Part shown: positions 7,436 through 13,964 of the stretch, piece after piece
Layout of the letters: the number at the start of each line of letters is the position of its first letter
How positions within the stretch are numbered: position 1 is the first letter of the stretch
DNA from: JAAZGD01 sp964383845
GTDB taxonomy: Bacteria; Bacillota; Clostridia; Peptostreptococcales; Anaerovoracaceae
DNA length: 31,209 nt
Assembly (NCBI GenBank): GCA_964383845.1
Contig: CAYLIF010000015.1
Location: 1 to 31,209, forward strand
Reading direction: 5' to 3'
Made by a program: the position numbers and the translations under genes
The notes under the pieces: model-generated
What the model saw: the letters and a program-made list of their open reading frames with translations, nothing else
What the model was told of the DNA's origin: nothing
The model's database searches: none

Positions 7436-7523
7436 TTGAATCGACACCTCCTTCTTTTATTTAGCTGATTCTATTTTCAGCCATTGTGACCGTCTTAATT
7501 CCAACGGGCACATATGCCATATA

Positions 7524-7552
7524 ATTATATAGCCCACCTTCTTTTATGTCAA
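7524..7552 (-). promoter_or_regulatory. Consensus sigma-A promoter for rpmH-rnpA-yidD-yidC
   Basis: On the minus strand a perfect TTGACA (7547-7552), a 17-base spacer and a perfect TATAAT (7524-7529) are present. The start site would be near 7517, with a leader of about 80 bases before the rpmH ATG at 7435. Confidence 0.85.
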
Positions 7553-7582
7553 CGATTTTAGATGGCTTTTTGGATGCTAGAG

Positions 7583-7614
7583 TTGTTAAAATGCCTGCAT
7601 CTACAATATATAGT
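7583..7614 (+). promoter_or_regulatory. Candidate dnaA promoter
   Basis: TTGTTA (7583-7588) is followed at 18 bases by TATATA (7607-7612) and at 20 bases by TATAGT (7609-7614). Neither combination is ideal. The position is sensible: it places the DnaA boxes at 7629-7715 in the transcribed leader of dnaA, where bound DnaA could repress its own gene. Confidence 0.35.
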
Positions 7615-7628
7615 ATATAGGCAATGAT

Positions 7629-7715
7629 TTATTCACATTAGTATCCACAATTAGTGGATAACCCTACTAAAATTTCTTTTAAATATATGGGATTTTCCCC
7701 TTGCCCTGTGGATAA
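7629..7715. other. oriC: oriC, DnaA-box cluster upstream of dnaA
   Basis: The 329-bp gap between rpmH and dnaA holds DnaA boxes on both strands: TTATTCACA at 7629-7637 (plus), GTATCCACA at 7641-7649 (plus, one mismatch), TTATCCACT at 7653-7661 (minus, one mismatch) and TTATCCACA at 7707-7715 (minus, perfect). The clustering, the flanking rpmH/dnaA pair and the switch in gene direction identify this as the upstream half of the replication origin. Confidence 0.85.
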
Positions 7716-7764
7716 CATCTGTATTATGATGTATACACTAGTAAAAAGCAAGAGAAGGGCGGAT

Positions 7765-9102
7765 ATGAAAGAAATAAAAGAAAAGTGGAGCGTTGTGCAA
7801 GGGTTATTGAAGGAAAATCTTCAAGAAATCAGTTATGAAACATGGTTTGCACCCTTAACTCCTTTGCGTACAGATCCCAAAACAAAAAGAATATATATTG
7901 ATCCCTATGCCAGTATGAACCAGAATATATTGACTAGCCGTTATATGCCTCTCCTAGAAAACACTATCAGAGAAGTTTTTGGAAAGGATTATAAGGTTAT
8001 ATTTGAATATATAAAGGATCGAACTGGAGGGAATGTAAGTTATGGCGGAACAGGTGAAGAGTTTGATGGTGAGTTTTATTTTAACCCCAGATATAATTTT
8101 TCCACTTTTGTTGTGGGTAGCAATAACAAATATGCCCACGCTGCAGCCTTAGCTGTTGCTACAGTTCCTTCAGATGACTATAACCCACTGTTCTTATATG
8201 GAGGATCGGGCTTAGGAAAAACCCATTTAATGCATGCCATAGGCCATCATATTCTCCAAAATCATCCAAAACTAAAACCTCTTTATGTTTCTTCTGAAAT
8301 GTTCACCAACGAGATGATAAAGGCTATTAGTGAGAAAAAGACTGGAGAATTTAGAAATAAATATCGAAAAATTGATGTATTATTAATAGACGATATACAG
8401 TTTTTGGAAGGTAAAATTGGTACCCAGGAAGAGTTTTTCTTCACTTTTGAATCCTTATATCAATCTAAAAAACAAATAATTATAAGTAGTGACAGGCCAC
8501 CAAATAAATTGGTTAGCTTTGATGATCGTTTAAGGGGAAGGTTTCAGTGGAATGTAGTTGCTGATATTACTCCTCCAGACTACGAAACAAGAGTTGCTAT
8601 ATTAAGAAAAAAAGCTGAACTTGAAGGCTTAATAATAGATGAGTCACTACAAGATGTTATAGAACTAATATGTGAAAAAGTAAAGTTCAACATAAGAGAG
8701 TTGGAAGGTGCTTTTACAAGAATAGTGACATTTTCTAATTTGATGAATGAACCTATAAGCAGAAAATTGGCAAGAGAGGTATTAAAAGATATTTTGCTTG
8801 CAGCGGATTTTAATATTACTTCTGATTCTATTAAAAAAGTAGTGTGTAAATACTATTCTATTAAATTAGTGGATATGGACTCTTCTAAACGAACCAGGGT
8901 ATTAGCTTTCCCAAGACAAATAGCCATGTACCTATGCAGAGATCTCACCGATCTTTCTTTACCAAAAATAGGGGAGGCTTTTGGGAACAGAGATCACACC
9001 ACAGTGCTTTATGCTTGTGATAAAATAGCAACTCTTTTAAAGAGCGATGAGGAATTAGGTGAAACAATAAACACATTAAAAAATATTATAAACGGAAAAT
9101 AA
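7765..9102 (+). CDS. dnaA: Chromosomal replication initiator protein DnaA
   Basis: DnaA is the AAA+ ATPase that binds DnaA boxes and opens the origin. The 445 residues comprise domain I (about 1-85, ETWFAPL), a short linker, domain III with Walker A GGSGLGKTH at 146-154 and Walker B VLLIDDIQF at about 205-213, and domain IV with the box-binding signature GNRDHTTV at 407-414. The ATG at 7765 gives the family's normal N-terminus and length. The frame extends up to a GTG at 7654, but that start lies inside a DnaA box and adds 37 unlike residues. The ribosome site is modest (AAGGGCGG). Confidence 0.97.
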   Translation: MKEIKEKWSVVQGLLKENLQEISYETWFAPLTPLRTDPKTKRIYIDPYASMNQNILTSRYMPLLENTIREVFGKDYKVIFEYIKDRTGGNVSYGGTGEEFDGEFYFNPRYNFSTFVVGSNNKYAHAAALAVATVPSDDYNPLFLYGGSGLGKTHLMHAIGHHILQNHPKLKPLYVSSEMFTNEMIKAISEKKTGEFRNKYRKIDVLLIDDIQFLEGKIGTQEEFFFTFESLYQSKKQIIISSDRPPNKLVSFDDRLRGRFQWNVVADITPPDYETRVAILRKKAELEGLIIDESLQDVIELICEKVKFNIRELEGAFTRIVTFSNLMNEPISRKLAREVLKDILLAADFNITSDSIKKVVCKYYSIKLVDMDSSKRTRVLAFPRQIAMYLCRDLTDLSLPKIGEAFGNRDHTTVLYACDKIATLLKSDEELGETINTLKNIINGK

Positions 9103-9116
9103 AAAGTTATTCTTTT

Positions 9117-9232
9117 TTATCCATGCAGTTTTATTGAGTTGTCCACAAGGTTATTATTTTTTTACCCCTTGCAATTACAATAGATAGCCATACTTATATA
9201 CATATTAACAAGACCTACTACTATTACTACTA
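9117..9232. other. oriC: oriC, putative unwinding region with DnaA-trio-like repeats
   Basis: The 171-bp dnaA-dnaN gap is AT-rich. It contains weak DnaA boxes: TTATCCATG (9117-9125), TTGTCCACA (9139-9147, one mismatch) and TTATATACA (9194-9202). At 9215-9232 the minus strand reads TAG TAG TAA TAG TAG TAG, six triplets in register. In Bacillus subtilis a comparable row of 3-base DnaA-trios beside DnaA boxes guides strand opening. The same role here is inference. Confidence 0.65.
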
Positions 9233-9273
9233 CCTAATTAATTAAATAATAAGGGTTTTTCGGAGGGAAAATT

Positions 9274-10383
9274 ATGAAATTCACATGTGATCAAACAAAC
9301 TTAGTAAAAGCTTTGAATACGGTATCAAAAGCAGTTACTGCAAGAACTACTATTCCAATATTAAAGGGCATATTATTAAGCTTAGAAGGAAATACATTAA
9401 CCCTTACAGCAAGTGATTTGGAAATTAGCATAGAAAAAACCATAGAAGTTAAAGGAATTGAAAATGGTTCATTAGTTGTTTCTGCAAAACTATTTTCTGA
9501 CATCATAAGAAAGCTTCCTAATGAAACTATTTCTATTGAGGGTAATGAAAACGAAAAGACCATTATAAAAACTTCTTCTTCACAGTTTACTATCGTTTCC
9601 ATACAAGCAGATGAATTTCCTAGAATAGGAGCAGTAGAAGAAGAACAAGAGAGATTTATATTTGATAAGGATATATTAAGAGAAATGATAAGAAAAACCA
9701 CCTTTTGTGCCAGCGTTGACGAATCAAAAGGAATTATTGTTGGGGTTCTTATTGAAAGAGATGGAGAAAATCTTACTATGGTGGCCCTTGATGGGTTTAG
9801 AATGGCAGTGGTTAAGGAAAATATAGGAACAGGAAGAGAAAGTAAAATTATCATTTCTGCTAAGCTCCTTTCGGAAATTAGTAAGATAATTACAGATGAG
9901 GAACCTGAAGGAGAAATTATTATGGTATTAGATAAAAAGAAGGCACTATTAACTATAGATACAACAAAAGTTGTATTAAGATTGCTAGAAGGAGACTTTA
10001 TTAAATATAAAGATATACTTCCAAAAGATAAAACTCTGAAAATATTGGTCTCAAGATCTTTATTACAAGACAGTATTGAAAGAGCGTCCTTGTTAGCTAA
10101 AGAAGGAAAAAACAATCTAGTGAAGTTTACAATAATTGATAATTTATTAACAATCACATCTAAGTCCGAAGAAGGCGCAGTTAAGGAAGAGATAATAGTA
10201 GAAAAAGCTGGGGAGGATATTGAAATAGGCTTTAATAGCAAATATGTGTTAGATGTTTTAAAGGCTGTAGATGATGAAATAATATTAATGGAATTTAATT
10301 CGCCTACTAGTCCATGTATGATAAAGCAGGCAGAGGATACTATGTACGAGTATTTGGTTTTACCTGTACGTATTAACGGTTAA
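9274..10383 (+). CDS. dnaN: DNA polymerase III subunit beta (sliding clamp)
   Basis: DnaN forms the ring-shaped dimer that tethers DNA polymerase III to the template. The 369 residues match the usual length and the three-repeat clamp architecture. The start is MKFTCDQTNLVKALNTVSKAV. The internal GFRMAVVKE and terminal YLVLPVRING are typical of the family; the end is the conserved MP(L/V)R-like tail. The ribosome site is GGAGGG, 8 bases before the ATG. The usual next genes (yaaA, recF, gyrB, gyrA) are missing, and rsmG follows after 4 bp. Confidence 0.96.
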   Translation: MKFTCDQTNLVKALNTVSKAVTARTTIPILKGILLSLEGNTLTLTASDLEISIEKTIEVKGIENGSLVVSAKLFSDIIRKLPNETISIEGNENEKTIIKTSSSQFTIVSIQADEFPRIGAVEEEQERFIFDKDILREMIRKTTFCASVDESKGIIVGVLIERDGENLTMVALDGFRMAVVKENIGTGRESKIIISAKLLSEISKIITDEEPEGEIIMVLDKKKALLTIDTTKVVLRLLEGDFIKYKDILPKDKTLKILVSRSLLQDSIERASLLAKEGKNNLVKFTIIDNLLTITSKSEEGAVKEEIIVEKAGEDIEIGFNSKYVLDVLKAVDDEIILMEFNSPTSPCMIKQAEDTMYEYLVLPVRING

Positions 10384-10387
10384 TGAT

Positions 10388-11104
10388 TTGAAAGAATTAA
10401 AAGAATATCTCATAAAATTAAATTATTCAAACAGTGAAGAAATAGAAAAATCTATAAACCTATTTGAAGTATATATGGAAAATATATTGAGAATAAACGA
10501 AAAAATCAACGTTACTTCAATCAAAGATAGAAAGTCTTTTATTTCTAAACATTATATTGACTCAATAAGCATAATAGGCGAAGAAGAATTTAAACAAGCT
10601 AGGAATATTATTGATATAGGAACTGGTGGTGGTTTTCCAGGAGTTCCTTTAGCAATATTGTTTCCGGAAAAGAAATTTACACTAGTAGATTCTGTGGGTA
10701 AAAAAATAAATGTAATAAAAGAATGTATAAAAGATTTTAATAGTGGTAATATAGAACTTATAAATGGAAGAGCAGAAATACTAGGAAGAATGAGTGAGCA
10801 TCGAGAAAACTACGATTTATGTGTGTCTAGAGCTGTTGCACCTCTTGTATATTTACTTGAATTTGCCTTACCTCTAGTAAAAGAAGAGGGTTCATTTATA
10901 GCATATAAGGGTCCTGAAGGAAAAAAAGAAATAGATGATTCCCAGTATATATTAAAAAAGTTAGCTGGCAGCTTGAATAGAATAGTAGAAGTTACTCCAT
11001 TCTTAGAAGGCGAAGAACATATTTTAATGATATTTTCAAAAGATAACTCTACTCCAGAAGAATATCCTAGAAGAATGGATCAAATAAAGAAAAAGTCTAA
11101 ATAA
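10388..11104 (+). CDS. rsmG: 16S rRNA (guanine-527-N7)-methyltransferase RsmG
   Basis: RsmG (GidB) uses S-adenosylmethionine to methylate G527 of 16S rRNA. The 238 residues contain the SAM-binding loop IIDIGTGGGFPGVPLAI at about residues 75-91, followed by the family segments FTLVDSVGKKINVI and VSRAVAPL. The only suitable start is a TTG directly after an in-frame TGA, 4 bp past the dnaN stop and with no Shine-Dalgarno sequence, so translation probably depends on coupling to dnaN. It normally lies beside mnmG; here it is on the other side of the origin, joined to parA-parB. Confidence 0.93.
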   Translation: MKELKEYLIKLNYSNSEEIEKSINLFEVYMENILRINEKINVTSIKDRKSFISKHYIDSISIIGEEEFKQARNIIDIGTGGGFPGVPLAILFPEKKFTLVDSVGKKINVIKECIKDFNSGNIELINGRAEILGRMSEHRENYDLCVSRAVAPLVYLLEFALPLVKEEGSFIAYKGPEGKKEIDDSQYILKKLAGSLNRIVEVTPFLEGEEHILMIFSKDNSTPEEYPRRMDQIKKKSK

Positions 11105-11118
11105 AGAATATGAAAAAA

Positions 11119-11134
11119 TGTTTCACGTGAAACA
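11119..11134. other. parS: parS centromere site (left of parA)
   Basis: This is the perfect 16-bp palindrome TGTTTCACGTGAAACA, identical to the Firmicutes parS consensus. Symmetry continues with AAAA/TTTT on the flanks (11115-11138). It lies between rsmG and parA and is the loading site for ParB. Confidence 0.95.
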
Positions 11135-11160
11135 TTTTGGAAACACCAGGAGGAATGGTA

Positions 11161-11931
11161 GTGGGAAAAGCAATTGCAATATTTAACCAAAAAGGTGGTG
11201 TAGGAAAAACCACTACAAATATAAACTTAGCAGCCTGCTTGGCTTATATAGGTAAAAAAATACTTGTGCTGGATATTGATCCCCAAGGTAACACTACAAG
11301 TGGTATGGGAATATCGAAAAAGGGGTTAACCAGAACATCATATGAAATTCTTGTGGATAACGACATAAATCCTAGAGATACTATTATGAATACTGGAATA
11401 AAAAACCTTGATATAATTCCTGCTAGCGTTCAACTAGCTGGTGCAGAGGTAGAGTTGGTTCAAATGGAAAGCAGAGAAAAGAGATTAAAAAGAGCAATTG
11501 ATCAAATAAAAGGTGATTATGATTATATCTTTATAGATTGTCCTCCGTCTTTAGGTCTATTGACAATTAACTCTTTAACAGCAGTAGATAGTGTATTAAT
11601 TCCCATTCAATGTGAGTTCTATGCTCTTGAAGGTGTCAGTCAACTTATGAGTACCATTGAAATTGTAAAGAAAACTCTTAATACTAATCTCGAGATACAA
11701 GGAGTGCTTTTGTCTATGTTTGATGGAAGGACAAATCTATCTATGCAAGTAGTACAAGAAGTTAAAAAGTATTTCAAAAACAAAGTATATAAAACCATTA
11801 TACCAAGAAATGTTAGGTTAGCTGAGGCACCAGGTTTTGGAATTCCTATAATACAATATGATCCTAGATCAATTGGTGCACAAGCATATATGGACTTTGC
11901 CAAAGAGTTTCTTGAAGAGGAGAACATTTAA
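11161..11931 (+). CDS. parA: Chromosome-partitioning ATPase ParA (Soj)
   Basis: ParA/Soj is a deviant-Walker ATPase that works with ParB-parS in origin segregation and, in Bacillus, modulates DnaA. The chosen GTG at 11161 lies 7 bases after a perfect AGGAGG, giving 256 residues that begin MGKAIAIFNQKGGVGKTTT. The signature-lysine Walker A is residues 11-18. Later motifs DIDPQGNTTSG, YIFIDCPPSLG and IPRNVRLAEAPGFG are intact. An ATG at 11155 is only 1 base from the AGGAGG, and the TTG at 11137 lies against parS. The stop overlaps the parB ATG by 1 base. Confidence 0.96.
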   Translation: MGKAIAIFNQKGGVGKTTTNINLAACLAYIGKKILVLDIDPQGNTTSGMGISKKGLTRTSYEILVDNDINPRDTIMNTGIKNLDIIPASVQLAGAEVELVQMESREKRLKRAIDQIKGDYDYIFIDCPPSLGLLTINSLTAVDSVLIPIQCEFYALEGVSQLMSTIEIVKKTLNTNLEIQGVLLSMFDGRTNLSMQVVQEVKKYFKNKVYKTIIPRNVRLAEAPGFGIPIIQYDPRSIGAQAYMDFAKEFLEEENI

Positions 11932-12848
11932 TGGCAGTAAAAAACACTGGATTAGGTAGAGGGCTTGAAGCTCTGTTCGGAGATGTGGAAATTCAATTCG
12001 AACCTATGACTGATGAAGAAAAAAAAGAAAGAGATATCAAAAAGAGAGAAGATAGAGAAAGTGATGAAAACTCTATTCTTTTTGTAAATATAAATAATAT
12101 AAAACCAAATGATAAACAACCAAGGAAAACCTTTGACCGAGAAAAATTAGAAGAACTTGCAGACTCTATTTTAGAACATGGAGTTATACAACCTATAGTC
12201 CTTAGAAAAGAAATTAAAGGAAAAGGGTATGAATTAGTTGCTGGTGAAAGACGATGGAGAGCAGCTAGAATCGCAGGTATTAAAGAAATACCTGCGATAG
12301 TAAGGGTTTTGACAGAAGAACAAAATCTTCTTCTTTCTATAATAGAAAACATGCAAAGAGAAGACCTTAATCCCATAGAAGAAGCAGAAGCTGTTAATAA
12401 AATGATGAATACATATCAATTTACCCAGGAAGAGGTTGCTAAGAGTTTAGGAAAAAGTAGGTCATACATAGCCAATTTACTGCGGTTACTTAAACTTCAA
12501 GATGAAGTAAGAGAACTTCTTTTAAATAATCAGCTATCTCAAGGGCATGCAAGAGCCCTTATTTCCTTGTCTGCAAAGCGTCAATTATCAATAGCCAGAA
12601 AAGCAGTAAAAGAGGGATTGTCTGTTAGAGAAGTAGAAAGACTGGCAGGAGAAGAAGCATCCACAAAGAAGAAGACTAAAATAATAATTAATAACCCGGA
12701 TTTAAATAGAATAGAAAATGATCTTAAAGAAGTACTTGGAACACGTGTGAAGATTAAAGAAAAAGGAAAAAAAGGAATTCTTGAAATAGAATACTATTCA
12801 AAGGAAGAGCTAGAAAGACTCATAGAGTTAATTAAATCACTACAATAA
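11931..12848 (+). CDS. parB: Chromosome-partitioning protein ParB (Spo0J)
   Basis: ParB binds parS and spreads as a CTP-dependent clamp. The 305 residues begin with GLGRGLEALFG, which contacts ParA. The N-terminal CTPase core carries GERRWRAARIAG and NMQREDLNPIEEA. A helix-turn-helix (QEEVAKSLGKSRSYIANLLRLL) follows, then a C-terminal dimerisation domain. Its ATG overlaps the parA stop (TAATG), and GAGGAGA lies just upstream within parA. The perfect parS copies on both sides of the operon support the call. Confidence 0.96.
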   Translation: MAVKNTGLGRGLEALFGDVEIQFEPMTDEEKKERDIKKREDRESDENSILFVNINNIKPNDKQPRKTFDREKLEELADSILEHGVIQPIVLRKEIKGKGYELVAGERRWRAARIAGIKEIPAIVRVLTEEQNLLLSIIENMQREDLNPIEEAEAVNKMMNTYQFTQEEVAKSLGKSRSYIANLLRLLKLQDEVRELLLNNQLSQGHARALISLSAKRQLSIARKAVKEGLSVREVERLAGEEASTKKKTKIIINNPDLNRIENDLKEVLGTRVKIKEKGKKGILEIEYYSKEELERLIELIKSLQ

Positions 12849-12849
12849 T

Positions 12850-12865
12850 TGTTTCACGTGAAACA
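12850..12865. other. parS: parS centromere site (right of parB)
   Basis: This is a second perfect TGTTTCACGTGAAACA, starting 2 bp after the parB stop. The palindrome extends outward to 12846-12869. The two parS sites bracket parA-parB about 1.73 kb apart. Confidence 0.95.
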
Positions 12866-12883
12866 ATTAGAAAGTAGATTTAG

Positions 12884-13780
12884 ATGAAAGGTTTAAAAAC
12901 AATGTATGAACTAGTATCAGTCGGCAAACAAAGCTATTATATGGACTGTCCAGTAAAAATAGGCTTCTTTTTTACCTCAGAAGGAGAGGTTTTTTTAATT
13001 GATTCAGGAATAGATAAAGATACTGCCAAGAAAGCGGAAAAACATATATTATCAAAGGATGGAACTTTAGCAGCTATTCTAAATACCCACAGTCACGCGG
13101 ACCATTGTGGTGGGGATAAATATCTTCAAGATAAATATAACTGCCCAGTTTACGCAAGGCCCTTAGAGGCTGCTATTATTGCTAACCCTATATTAGAGCC
13201 TTCTTTTTTATACGGTGGATATCCATACAAGGAGCTTCAAAACAAGTTTTTAATGGCAAAACCTGCAAAGGCGACAGATATAGAAGAAGCTATTCTACCA
13301 GAAGGCTTCGAAATTATAGATCTCCCAGGCCACTATTTTCAACAGATAGGCATTAAAACTCCCGATGATGTCTGGTTTATAGCAGATAGTGTTTTCGGTG
13401 AAGAGATAATGGATAAATACTCATATTCATTTATGTATGATGTTAAAAGCCAGTTGGAAACCTTAGATAAATTACTAAAATTAAAAGGAAGCTTCTTTGT
13501 TCCATCTCATGGAGGTGCAGCCAAAACCATGGATTCTCTGGTAGAGGTGAATAGAAAAAAACTAAATGAAAATCTAGAATCTCTTAGAAGACTTTGTGAG
13601 AAAGGAAGAACCTGGGAAGACCTACTTAAAGAAGTTTTTGATGAAAATTCTTTAAAACTAGACCATGGCCAATATGTTCTTATGGGTTCCACCCTTCGAT
13701 CCTATCTATCATATCTTTACGATAGCGAAGAAATTAAAGCAGAGTTTGTAGAAAATAAGATGATCTGGTCTCTTCCATAG
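12884..13780 (+). CDS. MBL-fold metallohydrolase
   Basis: This is a metallo-beta-lactamase-fold hydrolase of unknown substrate. It has 298 residues from the ATG at 12884 or 292 from a second ATG at 12902 (MYELVSVG); neither start has a strong ribosome site. The metal motif THSHADHCGG lies at about 68-77, with later ligands in DLPGHYFQQIG, FIADSVFG and PSHGG. The set is complete, so an active binuclear-metal enzyme is likely. The C-terminal part (about 215-298) is helical, as in glyoxalase II-like and related proteins. It lies alone between the right parS and a terminator. Confidence 0.85.
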   Translation: MKGLKTMYELVSVGKQSYYMDCPVKIGFFFTSEGEVFLIDSGIDKDTAKKAEKHILSKDGTLAAILNTHSHADHCGGDKYLQDKYNCPVYARPLEAAIIANPILEPSFLYGGYPYKELQNKFLMAKPAKATDIEEAILPEGFEIIDLPGHYFQQIGIKTPDDVWFIADSVFGEEIMDKYSYSFMYDVKSQLETLDKLLKLKGSFFVPSHGGAAKTMDSLVEVNRKKLNENLESLRRLCEKGRTWEDLLKEVFDENSLKLDHGQYVLMGSTLRSYLSYLYDSEEIKAEFVENKMIWSLP

Positions 13781-13793
13781 GAAGAGGCTTTTT
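13768..13793 (+). terminator. Terminator overlapping the stop codon of the MBL-fold gene
   Basis: GTCTCTTCC (13768-13776) pairs with GGAAGAGGC (13780-13788) around an ATA loop, with one G-T pair, followed by TTTTT. The TAG stop occupies the loop and first stem base. Confidence 0.75.
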
Positions 13794-13830
13794 AATTTAC
13801 AGGGATAAAGTGGGAAAGGTATAAACCGCT

Positions 13831-13883
13831 AAAACCATTGAAAACCATGGTTTCCTATCAAAATATATGGTAAAAAACCATGG
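13831..13883. promoter_or_regulatory. Repeat cluster upstream of hutH, candidate operator
   Basis: AAAACCATTG (13831-13840) and AAAACCATGG (13841-13850) are in tandem, and a third AAACCATGG occurs at 13875-13883. The middle copy is part of a perfect palindrome AAACCATGGTTT (13842-13853). The third copy overlaps the candidate -35 element. A repressor or activator of histidine use could bind here; no known hut operator is recognised. Confidence 0.45.
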
Positions 13884-13908
13884 AAATAAAATGAAAATTT
13901 GTTATAAT
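13881..13908 (+). promoter_or_regulatory. Candidate promoter of the hut cluster
   Basis: TGGAAA (13881-13886), a 16-base spacer and a perfect TATAAT (13903-13908) are present. The weak -35 fits a regulated promoter. The leader to the hutH ATG would be about 50 bases. Confidence 0.55.
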
Positions 13909-13964
13909 AACTTTACCGCATTAATATCCTTTTTTGAATCGAGTAAGAACAGGAGGCTCATAAA

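Noticed and set aside
7654..7764. In-frame GTG extension of dnaA giving 37 extra residues
   Set aside because: The start lies inside a DnaA box, the extra residues do not look like DnaA domain I, and the ATG at 7765 gives the normal N-terminus and length.
9291..10241. 316-codon open frame on the minus strand opposite dnaN
   Set aside because: It is antisense to a clear dnaN, has Ser/Ile/Phe-rich composition typical of the complement of Glu/Lys-rich coding, and has no ribosome site or recognisable domain.
13831..13883. CRISPR-like short repeats near hutH
   Set aside because: The repeats are only 9-10 bp with irregular spacing, and there are no spacers of constant length; this is an operator-type arrangement at most.
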